Shown here: positions 24,807-33,501 of the stretch, piece after piece
Layout of the letters: each line of letters begins with the position of its first letter
Numbering within the stretch: position 1 is the first letter of the stretch
From: Deltaproteobacteria bacterium
GTDB lineage: Bacteria > Myxococcota_A > UBA9160 > UBA6930
Assembly: GCA_019312665.1 (NCBI GenBank)
Contig: JAFDCZ010000022.1
Coordinates: forward strand, 1 to 46,809
Direction: 5' to 3'
Length of the DNA: 46,809 nt
Notes under the pieces: model-generated
What the model saw: only the letters and a program-made list of their open reading frames with translations
The model's database searches: none
What the model was told of the DNA's origin: nothing
Position numbers and translations under genes: made by a program

Positions 24807-26033
24807 TCAGGCCTGGCTGTCCTTCTGGACCGCCTCTCGCAGCAGCTCCAGGATCTCGGGCACGGCGGAGGTCACGCGGTTCCAATTGGGGATCTGCGGG
24901 GCGCCGAGAGGGTCGCGAACGAAGCCCAGGCCGGCACCACGCAGCGCACTGGAGAAGGTCTCTACGGCCACTTCTTCTTCGTGCCGGTCGAAGGCCAGGC
25001 CGTTGAGCGCGGCGTCATCCGAATAGCGAGCCACCGCATCCTGGGCCATGCGTACATAGGCGGCCCCAAGCGTGTTGAGGAAGCCTGCGTCGAACTCGAT
25101 GCCGTAGCTGGCCAGGTTCCGGATCAGCGAGGTCCCGATGTCCGTGACCATCCGGTGAAGCCCGGCGTCCTCGCCGCGGGCCTCGAGCTCCCGATGCTTG
25201 TGGTCGTAGTTCTCGGTGAGCTCGACCTGGCAGATCCGTTTGAGGGAGCAGTTGCGATAGACCTCGGCCAGCACACCCACCTCGAGACCCCAATCGCTGG
25301 GGATGCGGATGGAGCGGGCGAGATCCGTCGTCATCGCGCACTCGCCGGCCAGCGGAAAACGGAACGAATCGAGGAACTCGAGCAGCGGGTTCGGGCCCAG
25401 GACCGATTTCATGGCCCGCAGGAACGGCGTCATGAAGAGCCGGGTCACCCTGCCGTAGAGCCGATCGGTGACGCGGGCGTAGTAGCCCTTCACGAACTCG
25501 TAGTTCATGTTCGAGTTGGCGATCGGGAAGCAGAGCCGGGCCAGGAGTTCCCGGTCGTAATCACGGATGTCGCAGTCGTGGAGTGCGATCACCCGCGAGC
25601 GGCCTGCGGCCAGCACGTAGCCGAACGCCAGCCACACACCCTGGCCCTTCCCAGGCGGCCCCGCGTCGAGGCCCTCTTCGCGGAGCACCCGGTAGAGCTC
25701 TTGGATGCGCGGGCCGTCATTCCAGAGCAAGGTGGCAGGCTCGCCGTGACGGGTGCGAACCCCCTCGAAGGCGTTGCACATCTCTTCGTACTCTTCTCGA
25801 CAAGTCGTGCCTGCCACGCTGACGATCACCTGCTCCAGGTAGTCGACGCTTCGCAGCTGATCGATGATCCCCTTCAGGGCGACGTCCTTCAGCTCCGAGT
25901 GGAGGCACGGCAGAACCAAGGCCACGGGCCGATCGTTGCCGTGCACCGCCAGGTCGCGCTCGAGGCGCCGCAGATCGGCTCGCCCGAGCCGATGCAGGGT
26001 GCTGATCACGCCAGTCTGGTGGAAGTCCGCCAT
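24807..26033 (-). CDS. Glucosyl/mannosyl-3-phosphoglycerate synthase (GT81 family)
   Basis: A 408-residue GT-A enzyme. It has the long N-terminal catalytic core with LVLPCLHSELKDVALKGIID and GKGQGVWLAFGYVLAAG, the metal/nucleotide-binding ALHDCDIRDYDRELLARLC, then FRFPLAGECAMTTDLARSIR, PSDWGLEVGVLAEVY and the conserved LTENYDHKHRE. These are the features of GpgS/MpgS enzymes, which join a hexose from a nucleotide donor to 3-phosphoglycerate in making glucosyl- or mannosylglycerate, a compatible solute or lipopolysaccharide primer. The donor cannot be decided from sequence. The cognate phosphatase is not in this window. It is divergent from the PilZ gene, with 151 bases between them. Confidence 0.87.
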   Translation of the reverse strand: MADFHQTGVISTLHRLGRADLRRLERDLAVHGNDRPVALVLPCLHSELKDVALKGIIDQLRSVDYLEQVIVSVAGTTCREEYEEMCNAFEGVRTRHGEPATLLWNDGPRIQELYRVLREEGLDAGPPGKGQGVWLAFGYVLAAGRSRVIALHDCDIRDYDRELLARLCFPIANSNMNYEFVKGYYARVTDRLYGRVTRLFMTPFLRAMKSVLGPNPLLEFLDSFRFPLAGECAMTTDLARSIRIPSDWGLEVGVLAEVYRNCSLKRICQVELTENYDHKHRELEARGEDAGLHRMVTDIGTSLIRNLASYGIEFDAGFLNTLGAAYVRMAQDAVARYSDDAALNGLAFDRHEEEVAVETFSSALRGAGLGFVRDPLGAPQIPNWNRVTSAVPEILELLREAVQKDSQA

Positions 26034-26184
26034 CGGGCCTGAACCCTCGCACCGTCATGCGATTCCGGCAAGCCCCCCGGGGGTAAAACGCTGTTTGCTG
26101 ACATTCCTCAAGCAGCCCGGCCTCCCCGCCGAACAGGCCCTCACGGGTACGCAACGTGCCCGCTAACTCCAGGAGCCGCGAGCC

Positions 26185-26520
26185 ATGGGAAAGGCTTCCG
26201 ATCGCCGCAAGTACCCCCGGATCGCCACCGACCAGGTGATCTCGTTCGCGCACATCGACAACAACGACCAACTGGCCGTCAGTCGAGACCTCTCCACCGG
26301 CGGCATCCGCTTCGAGGCCATCGGTTGCGAACTCGACCTGGGCGACACGATCCGCGTCACCTTCAATGTCGGTGATCAATCGATCGTCGCTGTCGGCGAA
26401 GTCGTCTGGGCCATCGAGACCGATCCGATCACCCTCGACATCGGCCTCGAGTTCCGGGACATCGACCCGGAATCCCTACGCATCATCGAAGAAACCGCCG
26501 AGATCCTGCCTAGCATCTAG
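26185..26520 (+). CDS. PilZ-domain protein (c-di-GMP binding)
   Basis: A 111-residue single-domain PilZ protein. The N-terminal arginine motif RRKYPRI (7-13) and the later DLSTGGIRFEA (35-45) correspond to the RxxxR and D/NxSxxG motifs that grip cyclic di-GMP. It is a lone domain with no effector attached, so it likely acts by binding a partner; targets such as secretion, motility or polysaccharide export are possible but not shown. The start ATG 26185 has AGGAG about ten bases upstream. A palindrome starts nine bases after the stop. Confidence 0.92.
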   Translation: MGKASDRRKYPRIATDQVISFAHIDNNDQLAVSRDLSTGGIRFEAIGCELDLGDTIRVTFNVGDQSIVAVGEVVWAIETDPITLDIGLEFRDIDPESLRIIEETAEILPSI

Positions 26521-26529
26521 TCGGAGTGC

Positions 26530-26606
26530 GGGGACGTTCTTTCCGATGTTTCCGTTACGGCCTTGCCAGGCAAGGCCGTAACGGAAACATCGGAAAGAAC
26601 GTCCCC
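26530..26606. repeat. GGGGACG palindrome, copy 2 (77 bp, perfect)
   Basis: Two 38-base arms pair without mismatch around a single central A (26568). The outer arm is GGGGACGTTCTTTCCGATG; its ATG is paired with CAT, whereas copies 3 and 4 have CTG paired with CAG at that place. The central stem GGCCTTGCC is shorter than in copy 1. It occupies nearly the whole space between the convergent PilZ and polymerase-like genes, nine bases from each stop codon. A shared bidirectional transcription terminator would be one consequence. Confidence 0.95.
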
Positions 26607-26615
26607 GCTCCCCCT

Positions 26616-27668
26616 CTACTCGTCGGGGAACATCTCCAGCTGGCGGTCGTCGTGGCGTACGCGGATGATGCTGGACAGGGCAATTCCCACTCGTTTCACG
26701 GGACGCCCACTCTCGGTTCGGCCCAGCAGCTCCGCTGCGAGTTCGGAGATCGCCGCGGAGCTTGAGAGCGGCCGGCGATCCGTGCGACTGCGGGTGGTCG
26801 CCTCGCCGTCGTCGTAGCGAAGCTTCAGAACCACCCGCTTCGCAGCCAGGTGCTCGAGCGCCAGGCTGCGCTCCAGGTCCGCGGCCAAGGCGGCCAGCCG
26901 TTCCACGAGCGCGCCGCGGTCGCGCTCGGGCGTCTCGAAGGTGAATTCCTGACTGATGCTCCGCGGGTGGGGTGCGGCCCGTAGGCGGCTTGCATCCCGC
27001 CCCAGAGCGAAGGCGAGAATTCCGAGGCCGTGGCTGCCGAGGCTCGCCTCGACCTGCTCCTCCGACAGCTGGCGCAGCTGCCCCACCGTCGCGACACCCC
27101 GGCTCGCCATTCGCTCCGCGGTTCGAGGGCCCACACCCGGCAGTCGCGTCACGTTCAAGGCATCGAGAAAGCTCCGAAGAACCTCCGGTCGAACCCAGAA
27201 AAACCCTTCTTCATCGGCCTCTTCCGACGCAAGCCTCGCAACGAACTTGATGGGTGCCGCACCGACCCGCAGGGGCAGCCGGAGCTCGCGAGCCACTTCC
27301 GCCTGAAGTCGCGCAGCCACCTGCTGGACCGGCTCGTCCAGACCTCCGAGATCGAGGAAAGCGGCGTCGAGGCCAGCCGCCTCGACCCGCTCCGTCTCAC
27401 GTCGAAAGACGGCCTGGAGGCGCTTGCTCGCCTCGCGGTACTCCCGCATATGGGTTCGCAGCGCCCTCGCCTGCGGGCAGCGGCTGAGCGCTTCGATCAT
27501 CGGCATCCCCACCACGATGCCCGCCGCCAGGGCATCCGGGGTGGCCGCCTGCACCAGCCCGCGTTTGCGCGGGTCCCCGCCCACCACGACCGGCCGATCT
27601 CGCAGCCCCGGGTGGGCCGCGCGCTCCGCCTCCGCGTAGAAGCCCGGAACGATGGCGTAAAGCAGCAT
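26616..27668 (-). CDS. Y-family DNA polymerase homologue lacking catalytic acids (DinB/ImuB-like)
   Basis: A 350-residue protein with the DinB layout: palm-finger segment RPVVVGGDPRKRGLVQAAT, AAGIVVGMPMIEALSRCP, the helix-hairpin-helix thumb LPGVGPRTAERMASRGV, a little-finger domain from about 230, and a C-terminal clamp-binding motif QLEMF (343-347). The active site is degenerate. The first metal-binding Asp (D in VDxDxFFA) is replaced in YAIVPGFYAEAE, and SIDEAYLD reads GLDAAFLD, keeping Asp101 but with Ala102 for the catalytic Glu. It should therefore be inactive or nearly so as a polymerase, like ImuB, and may act through the clamp. No imuA or dnaE2 is adjacent. It starts four bases after the penicillin-acylase gene. 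Confidence 0.85.
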   Translation of the reverse strand: MLLYAIVPGFYAEAERAAHPGLRDRPVVVGGDPRKRGLVQAATPDALAAGIVVGMPMIEALSRCPQARALRTHMREYREASKRLQAVFRRETERVEAAGLDAAFLDLGGLDEPVQQVAARLQAEVARELRLPLRVGAAPIKFVARLASEEADEEGFFWVRPEVLRSFLDALNVTRLPGVGPRTAERMASRGVATVGQLRQLSEEQVEASLGSHGLGILAFALGRDASRLRAAPHPRSISQEFTFETPERDRGALVERLAALAADLERSLALEHLAAKRVVLKLRYDDGEATTRSRTDRRPLSSSAAISELAAELLGRTESGRPVKRVGIALSSIIRVRHDDRQLEMFPDE

Positions 27669-27672
27669 GGCG

Positions 27673-30141
27673 TCAGGGCGCGGGCTCGAGCCGCAGCTCG
27701 GCCACCCGCGTATCGTCGATCACCGGATCCCGCGTCGAGAGAAGCGTCGGCCGGCCGCGAAGCCAGCGCCCGATGCCGTCGGCCTGCCAGCGGTGCCCGG
27801 CCTGCTCGGTCTGGCCGGGGACCAGGAAGACGAGGGCCTGGTCTAGATCGCCCGCCTCGGCAATCAAGCGATGCACGGCCACGACCCGGGCGTCAAAGGA
27901 ATCGAGGGGGGAGTACTCCCCGAGCAACACCGTCGTTGCATCGCCTCCCAACGGAAAGGGACCGAAGGCGGAATTCCGTTGCCAGCGCCCGACCGGCCGC
28001 CGCGCCAGGAATTGAAGCGGATGCAGGCGGCCCCAACCCCACTTCTTGCGGTTGGGGCCGAGGGTGACCGCGAGCTCGATCCAGGTTTCGCGAAGGCTCC
28101 GAAGCACCGCCGCGTCTACGCGCTCCGAGTCCGACCAGGGCGCTCCCAGTTCCCGATGGGCCGCGGGCGGATCCAAGGCCCGACCCACCAACCAGGAGAG
28201 CTCCATGCCGCGCAATCCCACCAGGCGCTCGAGCAGCTCGGGGCCGAGCTCAGGCTCGAACAGGCGCCTGGCGAGGCGCGCGAGGAACACATGATAGGCG
28301 GCGGCTTCCACGCGATGAGCGCTCATGTCACCATCCCAGTGGCGGAGCAGATCGATGAGTTCCTGGGCTTCGCTGCTTCCGGCGGGCCGCTTCCCGACCC
28401 GCACCAACGCGCTGCGCACCAGATCGACCGCGACCGCTGAACGCGCGTCGGCTTGAAGCGTGACCAGATCGTCTTCTTCGAGGGGCTTGGCGCGCAGATC
28501 CCGAAGCAACTTGGCCAGCCGCCCGGCGCGAGCGCCCGATCGCCACAGCATCTCGATCCCTGCGGCTCGGCCCCCAGGCAGCGAACCGTCGGCGGAAATC
28601 AGCCACGGGCGCGAGCGTGTGAGCCCGCGATGGGGCAGTGCCTCGTGGGGGATCCGGCGCTTCCAGCCGTAGGCGACGTTCGTCGAGGGCAACGGCACGA
28701 TGCCGCTCGGCAGAGCCCGCTCTGGCAACGCACCCGCCACCTGGAGGGCTCCGCGGCCATGGCGATCGGCGAGCAGGACCGCCACGACGGGTTCCGCATG
28801 GCGAGCCAGAGCACGACGCCCCTTGCCCGTGCTCGTCGCCGTGGCCAGTCCGAGGAAGCCGGCCATGGGGTCGCTCGTTTCAGTACCCATCCAGCGCACC
28901 GAGACCGGCACTTGGAGACCGAGGAGTTCGTGAACCAGCGGGCCCCGCGGTGTCTCTCGCACGAGCAATGTCTGCGACGGCGCGCCGCGAACGTGGATCA
29001 CTTCCTCCCGTTCCTCGAGCTTTCGCCAACGCAGCCCGTCGAGCACCCGCCCATCCCGCTCAGCATGCAGGGTTTCCCACGCCATGTCGGTCACCACCGC
29101 CGGAAGATGGGTCACCGCCCAAACGAGATCCGGGTTGAAGCCGTTCCAGAAGATCGGCACTCCCGGCACAGCGGCGCCCGCCAGCTGGAGCCGGCCGCCG
29201 CGCAGCTCCGCCAGGTGAAGCTCGGCCGGTGCCTGCGCGGGGTAGTGGGCATCCGCGGCGAGCAGGGGAGCGCCTCGCCGGGTGCGGGATCCCGCCACCA
29301 GGAACGCCGAACTTCCGATCCCCTGCCCCGCGTGGCCGGCACGCTGTCGCAGCGGGTCGGCCGGCGGGCGCCAGCCGATCGGCAGCAGCGGGCCGGCCGG
29401 CGGGCGCCAGGCGATCGGCAGCGCCGGGCCTCCACGCGCCGCGGTGTTTCGACCGGCACGACTCGGAAAGAAGACCTGGGCCAGCGTCGGACCGAACTCG
29501 CGAATCAGCTGATCCAACACCAGCGATTCTTCGAGGCTGGCGCCGAGCGTCCAGGCCCGATGTTTGAGCAATACGAGGGAATCCGTCGGCGTCCAAGGCT
29601 CCAGCGCCGAGGGATCGGGCTCTCCTGCTGGCGCCACGCGGTTGCCGAGACGCACGGGCTCGAGACGCGCATTCACGCCCGCCGAGTAGGCCTCGAGAAC
29701 CCTCCGCACAGGCTCCGAGAGCCGCGCAGCCTCCTCGGCAGCGAGCCGGGCGAAGCCCAACGTTCGCGCCCAGCGGTCCGCCTCGAGCGCCGCCGGCCCC
29801 TCGACCTCCGCGCTGCGCCCCCTCGCCGCACGCCTGGCCGCCAGCATCTGGCCAAGGCGATCCTGGGCATGAACGAAGCCCAGGCCGTACCAGGCGTCGG
29901 CCTCGGTGGCAGCCCGGATGTGCGGAACGCCTGCCCGATCCCGAAGGATGCGCATCGGCGCGGCCAATCCGGAAACGTTGAGGGTGCCCTCGATCTTCGG
30001 GTAGCGGCCCCGACGCGTATTCCGCGCATCCAGCCAGATCGCCCCGCAAAGGATGGCGACAAGCAGCACCACCCCCACGCTGAGCATGCGGCGAGTTCCG
30101 AGCGGAGCTCTCCTCCCCCGATTGCGCGCTGACTCGACCAT
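27673..30141 (-). CDS. Penicillin acylase family Ntn hydrolase
   Basis: An 822-residue precursor with an N-terminal membrane anchor/signal (20-37). The alpha-chain motifs GVPHIRAATEADAWYGLGFV and AYSAGVNARLEP are followed by a linker and the nucleophile region GIGSSAFLVAG, where Ser277 should become the new N-terminus after autoprocessing. Downstream come LLAADAHYPAQAPAELHLAE and IFWNGFNPDLVWAVTH. The superfamily cleaves amide bonds in beta-lactams, acyl-homoserine lactones or related N-acyl compounds in the periplasm; the substrate is not predictable. An in-frame tandem duplication lies in the linker just before Ser277. It is upstream of, and probably co-transcribed with, the polymerase-like gene. 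Confidence 0.88.
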   Translation of the reverse strand: MVESARNRGRRAPLGTRRMLSVGVVLLVAILCGAIWLDARNTRRGRYPKIEGTLNVSGLAAPMRILRDRAGVPHIRAATEADAWYGLGFVHAQDRLGQMLAARRAARGRSAEVEGPAALEADRWARTLGFARLAAEEAARLSEPVRRVLEAYSAGVNARLEPVRLGNRVAPAGEPDPSALEPWTPTDSLVLLKHRAWTLGASLEESLVLDQLIREFGPTLAQVFFPSRAGRNTAARGGPALPIAWRPPAGPLLPIGWRPPADPLRQRAGHAGQGIGSSAFLVAGSRTRRGAPLLAADAHYPAQAPAELHLAELRGGRLQLAGAAVPGVPIFWNGFNPDLVWAVTHLPAVVTDMAWETLHAERDGRVLDGLRWRKLEEREEVIHVRGAPSQTLLVRETPRGPLVHELLGLQVPVSVRWMGTETSDPMAGFLGLATATSTGKGRRALARHAEPVVAVLLADRHGRGALQVAGALPERALPSGIVPLPSTNVAYGWKRRIPHEALPHRGLTRSRPWLISADGSLPGGRAAGIEMLWRSGARAGRLAKLLRDLRAKPLEEDDLVTLQADARSAVAVDLVRSALVRVGKRPAGSSEAQELIDLLRHWDGDMSAHRVEAAAYHVFLARLARRLFEPELGPELLERLVGLRGMELSWLVGRALDPPAAHRELGAPWSDSERVDAAVLRSLRETWIELAVTLGPNRKKWGWGRLHPLQFLARRPVGRWQRNSAFGPFPLGGDATTVLLGEYSPLDSFDARVVAVHRLIAEAGDLDQALVFLVPGQTEQAGHRWQADGIGRWLRGRPTLLSTRDPVIDDTRVAELRLEPAP
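29351..29422. repeat. 36-bp tandem duplication inside the acylase gene
   Basis: Two copies of a 36-base unit (29351-29386 and 29387-29422) differ at only two positions. In the protein they give two copies of a 12-residue unit, LPIAWRPPAGPL and LPIGWRPPADPL, in the linker before the nucleophile serine. The reading frame is kept. Confidence 0.9.
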
Positions 30142-30527
30142 CCCCTCCCCTCACCCTGCAAGCGACCGAGCATAGAAGGCCCCACGCCCCCGAGCCCAGC
30201 CCAAGCCAGCGGGGCACACCGCCGCACTCGCAAGTGGGCCCGGGAGGAGTGCGGATGCGCAGGTGGTGCCCCCTCCCCGGCTGAGGGCGCAGCGAGCCAA
30301 GGGTGGGCGAAGTCCCCGGAAAAATGGCTACATTCCGGGCCGCTCGCGCCTGGGGTGGCCCCGGGAGCAATCCGGCCGTCCCGGCCGGGCAGCGGGCAGG
30401 CTGGAAGAAAGGGCCGAACGGAACGAGCCGCCGAGGCAGGTTCGGCCATCCGCCCTCCGGCAACGCGGCGAATCAGCTCGCCGCCCGCCCGCGCGTACGA
30501 AGCATCAACCGAAGAGGAAACGAGAGC
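30142..30527. other. Divergent intergenic region, acylase / gap
   Basis: 386 bases separate the divergent acylase and gap starts. I see GC-rich text with a short self-complementary stretch (CCGGCCGTCCCGGCCGGG near 30380) but no clear sigma-70 promoter, riboswitch or small gene. Frames open through part of it are in register with gap but lack a start context and conserved sequence. Confidence 0.5.
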
Positions 30528-31526
30528 ATGACGGTCAAGGTCGGTATCAACGGTTTCGGACGGATCGGCCGGTTGGCCTTTCGGGCCATGCAGGCGAAGG
30601 GCATCGAGGTCGTCGGCATCAACGATCTCGTCGATCCCAAAACGCTGGCCCACCTCCTGAAATACGACTCAGTGCACGGGCGCTACCCCGGCGATGTGGC
30701 GGCGGACGGCGACAGCCTGGTGGTCGATGGCAAGTCCATTCCGATCACCGCCGAGCGCGACCCGGCCAAGCTGCCCTGGGGCAAGCTCGGCGCCCAGGTC
30801 GTGATCGAATCCACCGGCCTCTTTTCCAGCCGCGACAAGGCCCAGCTCCACCTGGACGCCGGCGCCGAGCGGGTGATGATCACCCAGCCCGCCGGGGATC
30901 CGGATGTGACGATCGTATTGGGCGTCAACGATTCCGATTTCGACCCGGCCAAGCACCGCATCGTCTCCAACGCGTCCTGCACGACCAACTGCCTGGGCCC
31001 GATGGCCAGGGTGCTGCACACGGAGTTCGGGATCGTGCGCGGCCTGATGGTCACCATCCACGCCTACACCGCCGATCAGCGGCTGGTGGATGCGCCGCAT
31101 AGCGATCTCCGACGCGCACGCGCGGGCGGTCTCTCGATGATCCCGACCAAGACCGGCGCCGCCCGGGCCATCGGCCTGGTCATGCCCGAGCTGAACGGCA
31201 AGCTCGACGGCTATGCCATGCGCGTTCCGACACCGGACGTCTCCGCGGTCGATCTCTCCGTGCAGCTCAAGAAGAGCACGGATGCGGCGGGCATCAACGA
31301 CGCGATCAAGGCCGCTGCGGAAGGCCCGATGAAGGGCATCCTGCAGTACATGGACGAGCCGCTCGTTTCGTCCGATTTCATCGGCAACACCCACTCCTCG
31401 ATCTTCGACGTGCAGAGCACCAAGGTGATGGACGGCGACTTCGCCAAGCTCCTCTCCTGGTACGACAACGAGATGGGCTACGCGTCCCGCGTCGCGGATC
31501 TCGCCGAGATCATGGGCCGCGCCTAG
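30528..31526 (+). CDS. gap: Glyceraldehyde-3-phosphate dehydrogenase
   Basis: A 332-residue GapA. TVKVGINGFGRIGRLAFRAM is the NAD-binding N-terminus, SNASCTTNCLGPMARVL holds the catalytic Cys, and VTIHAYTADQRLVDAPH, DLRRARAGGLSMIPT and SWYDNEMGYASRV complete the signature. It oxidises glyceraldehyde-3-phosphate to 1,3-bisphosphoglycerate in glycolysis, or the reverse in gluconeogenesis. The ATG at 30528 is chosen because the family begins there and GAGAG precedes it; the open frame upstream is not conserved. It heads gap-pgk-tpiA, five bases before pgk. Confidence 0.97.
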   Translation: MTVKVGINGFGRIGRLAFRAMQAKGIEVVGINDLVDPKTLAHLLKYDSVHGRYPGDVAADGDSLVVDGKSIPITAERDPAKLPWGKLGAQVVIESTGLFSSRDKAQLHLDAGAERVMITQPAGDPDVTIVLGVNDSDFDPAKHRIVSNASCTTNCLGPMARVLHTEFGIVRGLMVTIHAYTADQRLVDAPHSDLRRARAGGLSMIPTKTGAARAIGLVMPELNGKLDGYAMRVPTPDVSAVDLSVQLKKSTDAAGINDAIKAAAEGPMKGILQYMDEPLVSSDFIGNTHSSIFDVQSTKVMDGDFAKLLSWYDNEMGYASRVADLAEIMGRA

Positions 31527-31531
31527 CCACG

Positions 31532-32713
31532 GTGGCCAGCAAGACACTCGACGAGCTCCTCGCTGAAGGGGTTCGGGGCCAGCGCGTCTTCGTGCGTGCG
31601 GACCTGAACGTCCCGTTGGACGGCGGCCGGATTGGAGACGATACGCGCATCCGCGCGGCGACGGGCAGCCTTCGGCGGCTGCTCGCGGGTGGAGCGCGTG
31701 TCATCCTGGCCTCCCACCTCGGGAGGCCGAAGGGCGAACGCAAGCCTGAGCTCTCCCTCGCGCCCATCGCTGAACGGCTCGGGGAGTTGCTCGAGCGCAA
31801 GGTCGCCTTCTGCCCGGAGGTCGTTGGACCGCTTGCCCAGGCCGCAGCGGACGCACTCGGAGACGGTGAACTCCTGCTCCTGGAGAATGTCCGTTTCGAG
31901 CCCGGCGAGACCCGGAATGACGACGCGCTGGCGAAGGGCTTTGCAGAGCTGGCCGATGTCTACGTGAATGACGCCTTTGGCACCGCCCATCGGGCTCACG
32001 CGTCCACCGTCGGCGTTGCCCGGCTCGTATCACGACGGGCCGCCGGCGATCTGCTCCGCGCCGAGCTGGAACATCTGAAGGTGGTCCGCGAGCCCGAGCG
32101 GCCCCTGCTCTGCCTGCTCGGCGGCGCCAAGGTTTCGGACAAGCTGGCGGTCTTGGAAGCGCTCGCGCCCCACGCAGATGTGCTCGCGATCGGCGGAGCC
32201 ATGGCGTACACGTTCCTCGCCGCGCGCGGCGAGCCCACAGGCACCTCCCTCGTCGAGCCGGATCGCCTGGACGACGCCCGCCGGGTCGAGGAGGCCGCTG
32301 CGAAAGCGGGCCGGAAGCTCCTGCTGCCGACGGACCACGTCGTGGTCGAGAAGCTCGAACCCGATGCACCCTCTGAAATACGAGCCCAGGTGCCCGAGGG
32401 CCTGATGGGGGTCGATATCGGCCCCGAGACCGCGGCCACGTTTGCGGCCGAGGCCGCCGCGGCCCGCACGATCTTCTGGAACGGCCCGATGGGGGTCTTC
32501 GAAATGGACGCCTTCGCCAAGGGCACGGAGGCCGTCGCGAACGCGGTCGCCAGCTCGGCCGCACGCTCCGTCGTAGGCGGCGGAGATTCGGTCGCCGCGA
32601 TCAACCGGCTCGCGCTCGGCGATCGCATTGGACATCTCTCGACCGGCGGTGGCGCCTCCCTGGAATTCGTCCAGGGCAAGACGCTCCCCGGTGTCGCCGC
32701 GTTGGAGGACTGA
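31532..32713 (+). CDS. pgk: Phosphoglycerate kinase
   Basis: A 393-residue PGK with the substrate loop VFVRADLNVPLDGGRIGDDT, SHLGRPKGERKPELSLAPI, LLENVRFEPGE, LCLLGGAKVSDKLAVLEAL, MGVDIGPETAATFA and the nucleotide loop VVGGGDSVAAIN near the C-terminus followed by LSTGGGASLEF. It interconverts 1,3-bisphosphoglycerate and 3-phosphoglycerate with ADP/ATP. The start is GTG at 31532, five bases after the gap stop. 3-phosphoglycerate is also the acceptor of the GT81 enzyme encoded at 24807-26033. Confidence 0.97.
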   Translation: MASKTLDELLAEGVRGQRVFVRADLNVPLDGGRIGDDTRIRAATGSLRRLLAGGARVILASHLGRPKGERKPELSLAPIAERLGELLERKVAFCPEVVGPLAQAAADALGDGELLLLENVRFEPGETRNDDALAKGFAELADVYVNDAFGTAHRAHASTVGVARLVSRRAAGDLLRAELEHLKVVREPERPLLCLLGGAKVSDKLAVLEALAPHADVLAIGGAMAYTFLAARGEPTGTSLVEPDRLDDARRVEEAAAKAGRKLLLPTDHVVVEKLEPDAPSEIRAQVPEGLMGVDIGPETAATFAAEAAAARTIFWNGPMGVFEMDAFAKGTEAVANAVASSAARSVVGGGDSVAAINRLALGDRIGHLSTGGGASLEFVQGKTLPGVAALED

Positions 32714-32715
32714 AC

Positions 32716-33468
32716 ATGGCACGTCGACCGATCCTCGCAGCCAATTGGAAGATGCAGAAGACCGTCGGGGAGGCGCTCGCCTTCGCCGGGAGCTTCTTGC
32801 CTCTGGTCAAGGATGCCGCCGCGGACGTGGTCCTGGCACCGCCGGCCACAGCGCTGCACGCCCTCGGCCAGGCGATTCAGGGCAGCAATGTCGCCCTCGC
32901 TGCGCAGAACGTGAGCCCAGAGCCCAAGGGCGCCTTCACCGGCGAGCTCTCGACGGAGATGCTCGCCGACGTCGGTTGCAGCTACGCCATCGTGGGCCAT
33001 AGCGAACGCCGCACGTTGTTTGGCGAGACCAGCGCGTTCGTCGCCGCGAAAGCCGAGGCCCTCCTGGCCCAGAACATTCTGCCCATCGTTTGTTGCGGCG
33101 AATCCCTGGAGCAGCGCGAAGCCAACCAGACGTTCTCCTACGTCGGCGGCCAGATCCGCGAGAGCCTGGCGCGCATCGACAAAGCCCGCGCGGCGGAGAT
33201 CGTCGTCGCCTACGAACCCATCTGGGCCATCGGCACGGGCAAGACCGCCACGCCGGAAATGGCCCAGGAAGTACACGCGATGATTCGCGGCGTGCTCGGC
33301 GAGCTCTTCGGGGCCGATGGCGAGGCCATTCGCATCCAATACGGGGGCTCGGTCAAGCCGGCCAACGTGGCCGAGCTGATGAGCCAGACCGATATCGATG
33401 GCGCCCTCGTCGGAGGCGCGAGCCTCGAACCCGAAAGCTTCTCCCAGATCGTCAATTTCGGCGGCTGA
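32716..33468 (+). CDS. tpiA: Triosephosphate isomerase
   Basis: A 250-residue TIM barrel. The catalytic residues are visible: Lys in ILAANWKMQKT, His in YAIVGHSERRTLFGE and Glu in VAYEPIWAIGTGKTATPEMA, plus the phosphate loop IQYGGSVKPANVAELM and GALVGGASLEPESF. It interconverts dihydroxyacetone phosphate and glyceraldehyde-3-phosphate. The ATG lies two bases after the pgk stop, so translation is probably coupled. The gene order gap-pgk-tpiA-secG is common in proteobacteria and other phyla. Confidence 0.97.
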   Translation: MARRPILAANWKMQKTVGEALAFAGSFLPLVKDAAADVVLAPPATALHALGQAIQGSNVALAAQNVSPEPKGAFTGELSTEMLADVGCSYAIVGHSERRTLFGETSAFVAAKAEALLAQNILPIVCCGESLEQREANQTFSYVGGQIRESLARIDKARAAEIVVAYEPIWAIGTGKTATPEMAQEVHAMIRGVLGELFGADGEAIRIQYGGSVKPANVAELMSQTDIDGALVGGASLEPESFSQIVNFGG

Positions 33469-33501
33469 CTGCCCCGCTACACTCCCCCCCAAGGAGCCAC
33501 C

